Assembly (NCBI GenBank): GCA_023213315.1 | Contig: JAKCPI010016737.1 | Coordinates: 1-64,000, forward strand | Length of the DNA: 64,000 bases | DNA from: Euborellia annulipes | Taxonomy: Eukaryota > Arthropoda > Insecta > Dermaptera > Anisolabididae | Direction: 5' to 3' | Shown: positions 55,787 through 64,000 of the stretch, piece by piece | How positions within the stretch are numbered: position 1 is the stretch's first letter | Layout: every line of letters starts with the position of its first letter | Notes under the pieces: generated by a model | Databases searched by the model: none | Seen by the model: the letters and a program-made list of their open reading frames with translations, nothing else | What the model was told of the DNA's origin: nothing | Translations under genes and position numbers: made by a program

Positions 55787-58700
55787 AGGGGGGGGGGGGG
55801 GGGAAATATATATAGAGAAAAAGTATTGGATTCATGTCAAAAAAATTTTATATTAAATAATGTGGCGAGATTTTGATGGATATACACGTTTTGAGGTCCC
55901 CAGTGTCCAAACAATAGGTTTTCTGTCTGTCAGTCTGTGTGTGTTTCTGTGAACAAAATATTACTTAAATTTTACATCTTGAATTCTAATATATCGGCAG
56001 AACTAAATATATCTCGACACAAAAAAATCTAGTGTGACAAGCACAAACCAGAACACAACTTTCTCTTACCAAAGAGTTCTACTGTGCGGCCAGTCACACC
56101 AGATTTTTTGTATAGTTCATAATTCATTATTAAAGTTTTTTTTTTGTTAGATTCAATGTTTTTTTAGTCTTTTTAAGGGTGGAAATCATAATTTAATTTG
56201 AGAAAAACAAGGACATATTTTTTCAGAATTTTAATAAGAGGCTTCTTTGGGATATAAATATTAAAAACATCTATAAACTGCCCCCCCCCCATCCCCCCTC
56301 CGTTAAAAGTAATTTTTCTTTCCTTTCTACAATTCATTCTTCACATTAATACATTTTTTAATTTTTTGAACCTTGTACTCCCGATAATTGGTATTCCCGG
56401 TAATTCGTACCAAACCGTCCATCTCGTGGCCATACGAATTATCGGGATTCTACTGTAATTGAATATTTTTAAATAAATTTGTTACTTTTCATTTCCTTAG
56501 GAGGGATCATCTCCTAATAGCCAAGATAATGGCCTTTTAAATGTTTCTTCACGCAGTAGACATGATTCCTATGACACAGCAGATCCAGATTTAGAAGCTC
56601 TTGATCCATTGGGTAATTACTTGCTTAAATTATTTTAAATTAACAAATTGAAGTGTGTCTCTATGTGTTAAATTTTTTAGAAGCTGGAGAAAAAGCCAGT
56701 CTCTCTCAATCAACGAAACAAACCTTATTGCAGATATTCGAACTGTACGCAAATTCCATATTCAATGCATATCTCTTTTAACAATAAGCAATTGTTGTTT
56801 TATTGATATTATTAATACTATAGGAAGTTTTTTTTACTCATAAGTTATTTTTTCTCGCTCATTAAAAATGTGAACACTTATCCAGAACGGTGACATCTGT
56901 GAAACTTTCGAAATATCAATTAATACAATAAAGTTTGTTTCATTAAACTGTGAGTGGCCGGTCTTTTCTCCATTTATCTATTTTTAATACTGTTTATTTT
57001 TGTTACTATTTTTATGTAAAGTCAGAGGCTAGCGCTTTATATTATAGTATGCTGATCAATGAACACATCATTGAAAAAAAATATAAATGTTCACAGGTGC
57101 CCCTCAAGCGACACCTCCTCCACCTGCCCCAGCTCCACATCGTAGTAATTTAGAATCAGCTAATGCAACAGTTGCAGCACCTACCACTAATTCAACTCCA
57201 GCATCATCAACTACATCCACCCAACAAACTTCAAATTCAGCTGGTGGAAATACAGCCTCGGTGGAAGCAGCAATTAAAGATATCCGTCTTGCCCTGCAAA
57301 GAGCTAAAGCATTACCTCTGAAAAGTCCTCCTTCCGCACTACATGATCAAGAATTAGCAGATAGCCCTATTTGGATTCCAAGGTTCATTTGCATTTTTAT
57401 TAATCTTCCAATAACTTATATCTTAAGTATTACCAGTATATCTTACAACTATTTATAATATAATAATGGTTAATTTTAAAAACAGACGATGATCTTCACA
57501 GATCTTGTGTAGCATAAGAGGCAAGAAATGGGTCGCATCTCGTCTTATATGACAAAAATTTATTTCGATTGATTTGCCTACCAATCAATTATGCGTTTTA
57601 AATAGGAAGTGTTCATCCGGGCCATCTATTTCAAATAAAGTAGAAGGAAAATGAAACTATGTTATAAGTGAAGTGACTATTTTCTCAATATTTTGAAGAT
57701 CTAGTGGCATACCTTTGCAGTGGTTCTTAAACTGTGGTCCACGGACCTCCAGGGGTCCGCGGAGTGGTTACTGGGGGTCCTTGAAACAATTCTAGTTAAA
57801 AAATTATTTGTATTATATATCTTTATATAAAATATACACTGGAATTTCATAAAATTAAAGCTATTTAATTGAATTTATATTTCCTTTAAAATTTAAAGGA
57901 AATAAATGAAAATTTAAAATAATAAATTTAGGGCCGGTTGCATCAGTTAGGGTCAGTTTCTTGACCTATGTGTGAGTTTAAAGCTTGTATTAAATTTTCT
58001 ATCTATTTGGCAAAAAATCTGACAAATAAAATTTTGACGTTTTTTTATCAATTCTCCTTGAAAGAAAGATTTTATTTAATCTTTAGTAAAAGTAATCAAA
58101 TTATGATACAGGGATACGAGGTTGTAAAAAAGTCATACCCCTAATGTACATATTTTTATTATATATTTTATGTAAAATATACACCAAGAAATTCATACTG
58201 ATTCAAAAATCAACCTAGAATGGTGACATAAAATGCATACAGTTAGAAAGGAGTCTGCGAAAAAAAAAGTTCAATAGTGGGTCCGCGAACTTCACAATTT
58301 TAAGAACCCCTGCTCTAGTGGATTCACCTAGTTCACACCACATGTTGTGTAACAGTGACGGATTTCGGATTTTGAAGCCCCAAGGCTGTAAACAATTTGG
58401 CGACCCCGGCGGAAAAAATACTTGAATTTGATTTTACGATTTTCTACGAAATGAAATCTGGTGAATGAATGCCCACCTAGGCATCCGAAATATTAAGGAA
58501 ATAATTCTCACTTCAATTTCAATAAAATGTTGAAAATATAGTAATTTCTTTTTTCTTTCAAGATATTATTATGTGTCTATATATAGATCAAAAGTTAATC
58601 GTTAAAATTGAGATACAGTATTTAGATTTTTACTTATTGAAAAAACTGGAAGTGATAATTATTTTATATTGTACATTTGAAAAAATTTTAACTTTAATAA

Positions 58701-61700
58701 TTTGTTATTTATATAATTAATTCAGTGCTATTTATAAAAGCTTGCCTCATGATCTAGTTGAGCTAACCATAGAAAATACTTGAAACTATTTATAACTTTT
58801 TATTAGCACCAACTATGCTATGTATTTATTTACTATATTTTAAAATATTTCCGAGTTGAACTTTAATTAAAAAAATAGCATTTGTATATTAATAAAAAAT
58901 AAGTTTAATTAGAAATTTTATATTTTTTCAGACGTCGTGGTGGAGGTGCTTCAAGTTCAGAAGATCCAGATAATCGAAATAAATCTCACGACGAACCAGA
59001 TAGGGAAGAGGGTTAGTGCTAGTAAAACATTTTTAAATATTTTATAATTTATATATCTAAATATGCTAGGATATAATTTAAAAGTTATATATACTTTTAT
59101 TTATAAATTTTAAGATTAAATTAATAAATTTATATTAAAAGATTCTTTACCATTAAAGTAAATTATTTTTCAAAAATATTTATTTATTTTCAGAGGAGGC
59201 TGACACTGATCTCGAAACAGATAGATTACTTGGTCAACAACGTACGGACGATCACGGATTTTTTGACGATAAAACTGTAAGTAAAGTAAAACTTGACAAT
59301 CTCTTTAAATCCTTTTTTGTTATACCGGTATTATTATTTTTTATTTAAACTTATAAAAGAATTCTTATTATACTTTTCAAAACTAAAATTAGTAAGTAAA
59401 CAGATATTGATCATTTTTATAAAATTATATTATTTATAATTTCAAAACCTATTCATTTGTTTTTCTCTCTTTTCATATATTCATGCTTCTTTTATACAAT
59501 TTTTTTATACGATTATTGGCTGATTTTTAAAGAAAAAAAAATCTCGTATATCATAACACCAAAAGTTGCTGGTATATTCAATTGAGCTTTGTAGAATTGG
59601 ATTGGCTATTAGCATCTTAAAACCAGACATGTCTACCTGTTTGTAGTTAATTAATTTCTTTCAAAAATTTATTATGATATAAAATTTATAATTATTGAAA
59701 AGTGTAAAAATATGAATTTTTTTAAATTTAAATAATTGCTAATATTTGCTGTAAAATTTTGAAATGTGCAGCCGGAATTAAAATCAAAAGAGTGATATAA
59801 AAAATTTTTCGTTTATTAGAAAAAAAATCTTTTTTTTTATTATAATTATAATCAAAGTATTTCTAATTTTAGTACTGGCCAAGGAAATCATAAATGAAAG
59901 TTGATAAATTTAATTCATAAGAATTTTTTATTTTAATAAAAAATTTTAGGAAGTGATTTATGGATAAATATCTTGTTATTTAGATAAGCTTTTATATTTA
60001 TTGGTTTTATCCCGATCCTTTAACAATCGTTCTTCTATTTTTCTTTCTATCTTGTCTCTTGGATTTTTTTTTAAATTCTTTTATTTCATAATTTATTCTG
60101 TCGAACTTGAATATCGTAAAGTTTGTTGTATTATTTTTTTGATTAATATTGCACATATTATGAATGACTTTTACGTGGATTCTTCGCTCATTGTTTTAAA
60201 ATAAAAAATAATTCAATATATATATATTTTAACTTGGATGGCTTCTGGCTTTTCCCGTCTATTAATTTTTGACATTTTTATATCAAATTCGATTGCACTT
60301 ATTATTTTAAAATTTAAAGTCCGGGCGTAAATATTTCGATTTAATTAAAATTAATTTTTCGAATATATTCATAAATGTCAGCTCTTTCCGTTTTTCTTTA
60401 TGTAACAATTTTCCTTAACAATAAATAACTCAAATTCCAGTTAGTAAGTCCGCCAGAAGTCTAATCATCGGATTGGAAGTAGAAACTCGATACCGAAGAT
60501 CATTATTTTAAGACAATAGTGTAATTGTAAAATGTATGTCTATAAATTTATTTATTTTCTCTTTTCTGATATTTTCCAATTTTAAAGGAAATGATTATCG
60601 GAATTCAAAATTGGGACATAGATACTATACATTATTATTTTTCTGAATTCTCATTACAAAATCTCCAAGCGACATGATATTTTTAAAAGAATATATATAG
60701 ACCTATGGTTTTTTGTATTTTTTAGAGAACTGTTGTTAAGGATATATAATTATATTTTGAATGGCTGCAAAAAAAACATCCTGATCTATATTTTTTTTCT
60801 TTCCGTTCTTGATTGTACGCACTTCTGGCATTTTGATCCCGACTGCACGTGTGTTTTTTGTGTAATACAAAAAAAAAAGGACCCCCGATTTTTTTGAAAA
60901 AACCGATCCACTTTGGCCGACAGGCTTGGCGCAAACCCAAATCGCGAACGGTGATGCCGACCACCACCACAACCACGAATAAAGCCTCGTCGCTGTCAAC
61001 ATCGGCCGGCGGCGGCGGTGGCGGTAGCGGTAGCGGAGGCGCAAGTGGTGATGGTAGTGGTGGTACCGGAAACGGGTCTAGTGCCAATTCGGCGACCCCA
61101 TCCGGGGGGGCTGGCGGTGCAGGTGGCACTGGTACTACACCAACTAGTACAAGTACTACCCCATCAGCAACCGCTAGCCCTGCAGTGGCCGGAGCCCTAA
61201 GCCCTTCTACACAGACGGCGCCGTCCACCGCTACCTCTGCCGTGGTAGCCTCACCTACCTCGCCCCCCGCCGCCAATGGCAAACCCAAGAAGGTCTCTCA
61301 GATTGCTTTACAGTTGGACGCGCATTCACTCTCTCTATCTATCTCTCTTTCTTCTCTCTTCTCTATTACTTTTCTTATAACTACTTTAGAACTTATCTAA
61401 TTTGTGATTCATGCTTTACAGCATTTTAATAGATTAACATATATATAAATATTTATATATTAAATTTAATGTAGATAACTTCTTTTTTAGAAGCTGTAGC
61501 TTCGTTTCTTTTTTAAGAAAGTTTAATATTTATTTTTAATTTTAGTGTTTACAATAATTCTTTCTCAAGTTCCCAACTTGAATACGGGGTTAAGGGTATA
61601 TTAACTTTGATATACAGGCTTTTTTCTTTCGGTTGCCATTTATAGTTTCATTATTTTATACCCACGGCTTCCTGAGAGGACGTTTCACCCACCCAAAATT

Positions 61701-62951
61701 CACCTGTGCTTTGACATTACTTAACAGCATCAATCGTGGTGGATATGTAGGGTATATTTTTTTATACTGTATAATCTAAAGAATTTACCTTAGGCTCTAG
61801 AATTAAAATAATTTAATTATAATTGAATGTAAACATTAGTTTTATTTGGTTTATGTACATTTCGATGTTAAAACATCATCATCAGAACCTTATTACAAAC
61901 AAATATAAATTTATAGGAGTTTTTAATTATAGACCACATTTTGCAGAATATGCAGTCGAAACGTTGTACAGTATTTATATTTTTAATAAATAATTAATAC
62001 AAAATGTGGTCTATAATTAAAAACTTCCATATTAATTCTTTTGATGATGATGTTTTAACATCAACAAAATAAAACTCTTTTTAAACTAAAACTAGTGTTT
62101 ACTTTTAATTATTATTAAATTATTTTAATTTTATATTTTTTTTCTATAACTCAATACAAAATTGAACGATTTTTATGGTTGGATTAAATTTTAATCGAAA
62201 TAATGAGAAATTCTTTAAAATAAAATACTAGATATTTCCTTATTACTTAACTATAACATTCTTTTGTCTAATTTAAATATATGATTATCTAGGTAGAAAG
62301 AATCATGTCATCTTAACACCTTTATTAATTTTTTTCTAAAATACTAATTTATTAAAGTTGGGAACTTATAAATTAGAATATTGCATGAGTAGTTTATGTC
62401 TATTTAATTTCCTTTCTAGTATTTATCAATTAAACTCACACATTAAACCCCTTATAAATTAGCTACCCTTTTATCAATAAAATAATTTTGTATTATTCAC
62501 AAACTTTCTAAATAGATAAACATTAAACTTTCTCAACACACTAACTTAGCTACAGCGTGAACTAATTTAGAATTTGAAAAATATTCTATTTAATATTTCT
62601 AGGATGCTTGAGTATTCGTTTCTCTTTCATTTAATTCATGTAATTACATTGATCGACCTGTATATGATCCTAATGATAAACCCGCACCCTTCGACCGCAT
62701 GTTTATATTTATTTTTTTTTTGTGTTTTCAGCTTGACTTACAGCTGGCGTATGCATTATCTGTGTTTTTGTCCTGTCTTTAGTCTAGCTCCTAAATATGC
62801 TTGACTTTTCATGTTTTTTTAGTGCATTCATTCATCGTTCAAAATTCGCCTGTCAACTAACATTTGTTATTTTATATATATTTTAATTAATTGATTATTT
62901 TTCCGTTACAGGATAAAGAAAATACTAAACGCAAGGGCCGAAATAAAGAAG
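43723..62951 (+). CDS. X11L: X11/Mint-family adaptor (APBA / lin-10 homologue), N-terminal part, 14 exons, runs off the right edge
   Basis: Exons: 43723..43982, 45362..45883, 49113..49422, 51402..51686, 52941..53066, 53906..54256, 54822..54931, 55196..55541, 56501..56612, 57097..57382, 58932..59011, 59194..59276, 60924..61292, 62912..62951; 3280 nt, ~1093 residues, all phases compatible. The identity rests on residues ~863-903: an amphipathic AAIKDIRLALQRAK helix followed after a linker by SPIWIPR, matching the CASK-interacting segment of vertebrate Mint1 (helix, then IWVMR). ETDRLLGQQRTDDHGFFDD, AWRKPKSRT and the KDKENTKRKGRNKE run resemble the insect X11L linker that precedes the PTB domain. 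Known for the family: a scaffold linking CASK, Munc18, presynaptic cargo and APP-type receptors. The PTB and paired PDZ domains should follow beyond 64000. Paralogue assignment (X11L versus X11L-beta) is not possible here. Confidence 0.83.
45362..45883 (+). CDS. X11L: X11L exon 2
   Basis: Acceptor ACCCCGACCACAG|G is the one of three nearby AGs whose phase fits the previous exon, giving DADR-CILKQQLKEDREL. It encodes a His-rich patch, an acidic DDDEDELLDDLDPL stretch, and a Gly-rich tail. Donor GCAAG|GTGTCC leaves two bases that complete an Arg codon in the next exon. A second frame is also open here (see findings), but it does not fit either junction. Confidence 0.75.
46609..46647 (-). ncRNA. 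Hammerhead-like motif
   Basis: Minus strand: GA, CUGAAGA, U, GGC-loop-GCC, GAAAC, GUC, UC. Core intact, short helices. The opposing copy at 47065..47103 has AAAA in place of GAAA. Confidence 0.5.
46707..46883. mobile_element. Nested palindrome with GTCGAAACGTTG arms
   Basis: The arms TTTTTAATTATAGACCAC to GCAGTCGAAACG face each other around AAAGGCACTTGCTCCGACTC. The same family recurs at 61918..62031. Confidence 0.6.
47211..47412. mobile_element. pogo/Tigger-like MITE
   Basis: The ends GAGTCTTGCTAATCCGGCC and GATTAGCAAGATCTACTG resemble Tigger-type termini. No ORF. Confidence 0.5.
47523..47565 (-). ncRNA. Hammerhead-like motif with one core change
   Basis: The mirror of 47885..47927; identical helices but AAAA instead of GAAA on the minus strand. 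Confidence 0.45.
47885..47927 (+). ncRNA. Best-preserved hammerhead-like motif
   Basis: CAGCU, CUGAGGA, U, GGUUC-AAACAGG-GAACC, GAAA, CGUC, AGCUG. Helix I has five pairs and stem II five pairs; all core residues of the hammerhead consensus are present, with one extra U before stem II and a GUC cleavage triplet. Confidence 0.65.
48004..49112. other. X11L intron, AT-rich, no further structure seen
   Basis: An AG followed by GCTTGAAACGG at 48620 opens a short frame, but no donor supports an exon. Confidence 0.4.
49113..49422 (+). CDS. X11L: X11L exon 3
   Basis: Acceptor GTGTTCAG|A and donor TTCCAG|GTGAAT. Encodes CSSGGDAGDSDGSVGGGTES, then a folded-looking stretch (REVVVFDDIGEDWRGGVRLD) and PPSPACRRGAIDFFQ. 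Phase 2 in, phase 0 out. The length and base composition (GC-rich against its introns) support a real exon. Confidence 0.82.
49605..49812. mobile_element. Palindrome with degenerate hammerhead-like motifs
   Basis: Arms GGCAGAGGCAGCCAAG ... GGAGACGTTTCGG and complement (49605..49690, 49740..49812), in the X11L intron after exon 3. Confidence 0.6.
49935..50280. mobile_element. Palindrome with hammerhead-like motif
   Basis: The outer arms GAGCAGATTCAATCGCTC and GAGCCATTGGATCTGCTG pair, as do TATTTCGAAGCACAT and complement. The centre is less conserved. Confidence 0.55.
49974..50016 (-). ncRNA. Hammerhead-like motif, U-A variant, altered core
   Basis: Minus strand: GGCA, CUAGAGA, U, stem II, GAAA, UAUU, UGCC. 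Helix I GGCA/UGCC is perfect and the linker is UAUU as at 27299, but CUGA reads CUAG. Confidence 0.4.
50370..51133. mobile_element. Inverted-repeat element with 18-bp duplication
   Basis: Arms about 50390..50545 and 50945..51100 around a ~400-bp centre. The flanks share taccaatttaaatatata (50352..50369 and 51134..51151). Degenerate hammerhead-like motifs lie at about 50420..50462 (-) and 51022..51056 (+). Confidence 0.7.
51402..51686 (+). CDS. X11L: X11L exon 4
   Basis: Exactly 95 codons between TTCTAACAG and CCTCAG|GTCTCT. It contains GPRVIGGVPIAEYEGSPRRY, which looks like a conserved linear motif inside otherwise Gly/Ser-rich sequence, and ends in SVYPPRPGFPQ. Confidence 0.85.
52240..52450. 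repeat. Two DNA-transposon end fragments
   Basis: GGCGTTACGTAATATGTGG at 52274 resembles the MITE at 27673; GCCGCAGGTTGGCCACCCCT at 52421 looks like an hAT right end. Confidence 0.4.
52941..53066 (+). CDS. X11L: X11L exon 5
   Basis: Forty-two codons, acceptor TAATTTATAG, donor AGAAAA|GTAATT. Encodes RVLPADADDEDSCPSPTPG and the start of a helical segment (FDYLYEFSETRK) that continues in the next exon. Confidence 0.82.
53247..53808. mobile_element. MITE rich in GTTAAAA motifs
   Basis: Ends TCTATTCTCTAA and TTAGAGAATAGA. The interior repeats GCGTTAAAA and GATGTTAA on both strands. It lies in the X11L intron between exons 5 and 6. Class unknown. Confidence 0.6.
53906..54256 (+). CDS. X11L: X11L exon 6
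   Basis: A 117-codon exon after a long T tract (TTTTTTAAG|GTC), donor AATGAG|GTTAGA. It continues the helix (VLEEFFKNP, FEELDYELRRQ), then an Asn/Ser linker, an acidic run (EDDDDELKCP) and MIESVERHFLDLSADTGS. It has no early Met, so it is easy to miss in an ATG-based scan. The FDYLYEFSETRK-VLEEFF plus FEELDYELRR block is the most structured part of the N-terminal region; a Munc18-type binding role is possible but not shown. Confidence 0.82.
54822..54931 (+). CDS. X11L: X11L exon 7
   Basis: Acceptor TTTATTTCTAG, donor GATGG|GTGAGT, phase 0 in and 2 out. It encodes an acidic Ser/Thr-rich run (SPETTDCDSNCGDLDSEAS). Confidence 0.8.
55196..55541 (+). CDS. X11L: X11L exon 8
   Basis: Acceptor AATTTACAG|G completes a Gly codon. 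It encodes a Gly-rich stretch, LRLYSSMPVLEDGLSSGHAS, a predicted helix (VAMLMKRQITEIEKEIG) and a Ser-rich end. The donor is CCATTG|GTAAAT; phase 0 out. Confidence 0.85.
55668..56107 (+). mobile_element. Family A element with long poly-G insert
   Basis: The end palindrome is split by a ~75-base G run (55726..55803), then GAGGTCCCCAGTGTCC, a short body, and a hairpin at about 56025..56107. Shorter than other copies. Confidence 0.65.
56363..56457. repeat. pogo/Tigger-like MITE remnant
   Basis: TACGAATTATCGGGATTCTA at the right and TACTCCCGATAATTGG at the left are inverted. Confidence 0.45.
56501..56612 (+). CDS. X11L: X11L exon 9
   Basis: Acceptor ATTTCCTTAG, donor TTGG|GTAATT, phase 0 in and 1 out. 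It encodes EGSSPNSQDNGLLNVSSRSR and DTADPDLEALDPLG. Confidence 0.8.
57097..57382 (+). CDS. X11L: X11L exon 10 (CASK-binding segment)
   Basis: Acceptor AAATGTTCACAG|GT and donor CCAAG|GTTCAT. After a Pro/Ala and Thr/Ser-rich lead it encodes VEAAIKDIRLALQRAKALPL and then DQELADSPIWIPR. In Mint1 a helix of this kind plus an I-W-V-x-R peptide docks on the CASK CaM-kinase domain; the Ile-Trp pair, at about residues 899-900, is the key feature. This exon is the main basis for the gene's identification. Confidence 0.87.
57717..58313. mobile_element. Non-autonomous hAT element
   Basis: Ends GCAGTGGTTCTTAAA and TTTAAGAACCCCTGC. An 8-bp duplication tctagtgg lies at 57700..57707 and 58314..58321, with nine extra bases between the left copy and the left end. 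Confidence 0.7.
58932..59011 (+). CDS. X11L: X11L exon 11
   Basis: Acceptor ATTTTTTCAG|A completes Arg of the IWIPR-R junction. It encodes RRGGGASSSEDPDNRNKSHD. The donor is AGAGG|GTTAGT; phase 1 out. Confidence 0.8.
59194..59276 (+). CDS. X11L: X11L exon 12
   Basis: Acceptor TTATTTTCAG, donor AAAACT|GTAAGT. It encodes EADTDLETDRLLGQQRTDD and GFFDDKT, a linker that resembles the one before the PTB domain in insect X11L proteins as I recall them. Confidence 0.82.
60924..61292 (+). CDS. X11L: X11L exon 13
   Basis: The start is chosen at GGCCGACAG|GCT because its phase (0) fits the previous donor; it gives FFDDKT-AWRKPKSRTVMPTT. The rest is a Gly/Ser/Thr/Ala/Pro low-complexity linker ending NGKPKK. 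The donor is AAGAAG|GTCTCT. The acceptor's pyrimidine tract is weak, so the 5' boundary is the least certain part. Confidence 0.7.
61851..61890 (-). ncRNA. Hammerhead-like motif
   Basis: Minus strand: CUGAUGA, U, GAUGUU-UU-AACAUC, GAAA, UGUA. The core is intact and stem II has up to six pairs; helix I is not obvious. Confidence 0.45.
61918..62031. mobile_element. Second copy of the GTCGAAACGTTG palindrome
   Basis: The outer arms TTTTTAATTATAGACCAC and GTGGTCTATAATTAAAAA enclose one AGTCGAAACGTTGTACAG arm. It sits between two inverted halves of another repeat (61845..61915 and 62035..62085). Confidence 0.6.
62912..62951 (+). CDS. X11L: X11L exon 14 (last in window)
   Basis: A 40-nt exon, acceptor TTCCGTTACAG, donor AGAAG|GTAATT. 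It encodes DKENTKRKGRNKE and leaves one base. The basic KGRNKE run directly precedes the PTB domain in insect X11L, so the PTB exon is expected beyond the right edge. Confidence 0.72.
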
Positions 62952-63135
62952 GTAATTTTTGTTGAATTTATCTTCTGTTCATTCTTAATTATATTTTTTT
63001 AAATATTATTAATATAATAAAATAGAGTAGTCCAAAAGATGAATTGTGAATATTCTTAAAAATTTTCATTTATCTATAAATATTTTCTCCAATGAGAAAG
63101 GGAAAAACTTTTTGTTGGATTAGGACTTCTAAAGC

Positions 63136-63442
63136 CTGCCATACACGTGGAGGGCGTCCTCAAAGAAAATACCTCAAGGATTTCCTTAGCAATTTCAGGG
63201 ACATATTTCCGAAGAGGCGGACTAGGCGCGCGCCTAGGGCGGCAAATTTTAAGGAAAATTTGTGAAAAAACTGCTTATTTATATAAATGAAGAGAAAAAT
63301 TGACAGAATTCCGGCCTTAAGGAAAATTTTATTGATTTTCAATCGGGATTTTTGGACCTCAAGTCCGCCACCATACACGTTTGAGGAATTCCTCAAGGCG
63401 TGTACTAATCAGCCCGGGCCTTGAAGAAATGCTGTATGGCAG
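63136..63442. mobile_element. MITE-like inverted repeat
   Basis: Ends CTGCCATACACGTG and TGTATGGCAG, with a second ACGTGGAGG/TTTGAGGAATTCC pair inside and a CGCGCGCC centre. Confidence 0.45.
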
Positions 63443-63651
63443 TCAAGGATTTCTCGACTGTATAAGACTGAACGCTACTAGAATTATATTTCCCTATTGA
63501 AATATTCGAATAAAATAAACAATAAGTTTTATTTGAAAATATTTCACATAATTTAAATTTTGTCAAGCTATGGAAAATTTATGATATTCGTGACTGCCCT
63601 AGAGCTCGACTATTCAGATTCATATGGGCTAAAAATAATCAGTTATATTGA

Positions 63652-63895
63652 GTTGGGAAGAATGAAACCAGCTTTTAGTGGAAGGCAGGGTTTGATTAGA
63701 GTGTAAAAAATAATCCCACTAAAAAATATGTAAATTAGGTATATGAGATGGAAGTCGGAGAATGAAATCAGCTTTTCTCCAAGGCATAGCCTAATTAAAT
63801 TAAAAGATTAAAGTATAAAGGTGTTCGACTAAAAGCTGGTTTCATTCCTCCCAATTCCAATCTCATATACCCAGCATCCAATCTAATTTACACAT
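63652..63895. repeat. Inverted repeat near the right edge
   Basis: TTGGGAAGAATGAAACCAGC pairs with GCTGGTTTCATTCCTCCCAA, and AATATGTAAATTAGG with its approximate complement at about 63880. Possibly a MITE. Confidence 0.55.
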
Positions 63896-64000
63896 TTTTT
63901 AGGCTGGCCAGGGGAATGATATATCTTCAAATAAATCAAAAGAGGAAATAATCAAATTTCTTAAATTTTTTTTTAAGATTGATAATTTTTTTCAATTCAT

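Noticed and set aside
60722..61288. 188-residue open frame on the minus strand
   Set aside because: It is the antisense of the Gly/Ser/Thr linker in X11L exon 13; a low-complexity GC-rich exon keeps several frames open.

Overview
This window is nuclear DNA of an arthropod. It is AT-rich, genes are split by kilobase-scale introns, and one gene encodes a chitin-binding cuticle protein of the CPAP1 type, a family known from arthropods. The species cannot be named from the sequence. There are two protein-coding genes, in divergent orientation, and most of the rest is interspersed repeats.

Gene 1 (minus strand, 31208 down to 21381, five exons) is a complete secreted protein of 1022 residues. It has a signal-peptide exon, one six-cysteine chitin-binding type-2 domain split over two exons, and a very long Tyr/Gly/Ser/Pro/Asn/Gln-rich tail made of degenerate repeats. 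All splice phases agree. Gene 2 (plus strand, 43723 to the right edge, 14 exons visible) is the N-terminal ~1093 residues of an X11/Mint (APBA, lin-10) adaptor. It is recognised by the CASK-binding segment ending in IWIPR and by a linker typical of insect X11L. Its PTB and two PDZ domains must lie beyond the right edge.

Layout: 1-21000 is repeat country (fold-back family A, a tRNA-derived SINE, hAT-type MITEs with perfect 8-bp target duplications, a 1.3-kb hAT-like element carrying 11 tandem units centred on a GC palindrome, and a TTAA-flanked MITE). Then come 21381-31208 CPAP1 with repeats in its introns, 31280-42570 intergenic with more repeats including a 5S-rRNA-headed SINE, and 42577-62951 X11L, whose introns hold further inverted repeats.

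The most interesting signal is a dispersed set of at least ten stem-loops, most of them inside inverted repeats. They share CUGANGA, one extra nucleotide, a hairpin starting G and ending C, GAAA, a four-nucleotide C-G-U-C or U-A-U-U segment, and a closing helix. This matches a hammerhead ribozyme core with minimal helix III and one inserted nucleotide, with apparent covariation between copies. Several of the host palindromes have 14-18 bp target duplications, as expected for Penelope-like retroelement remnants. No reverse transcriptase ORF is present in the window. All calls are from reading the sequence; no search or folding program was run.
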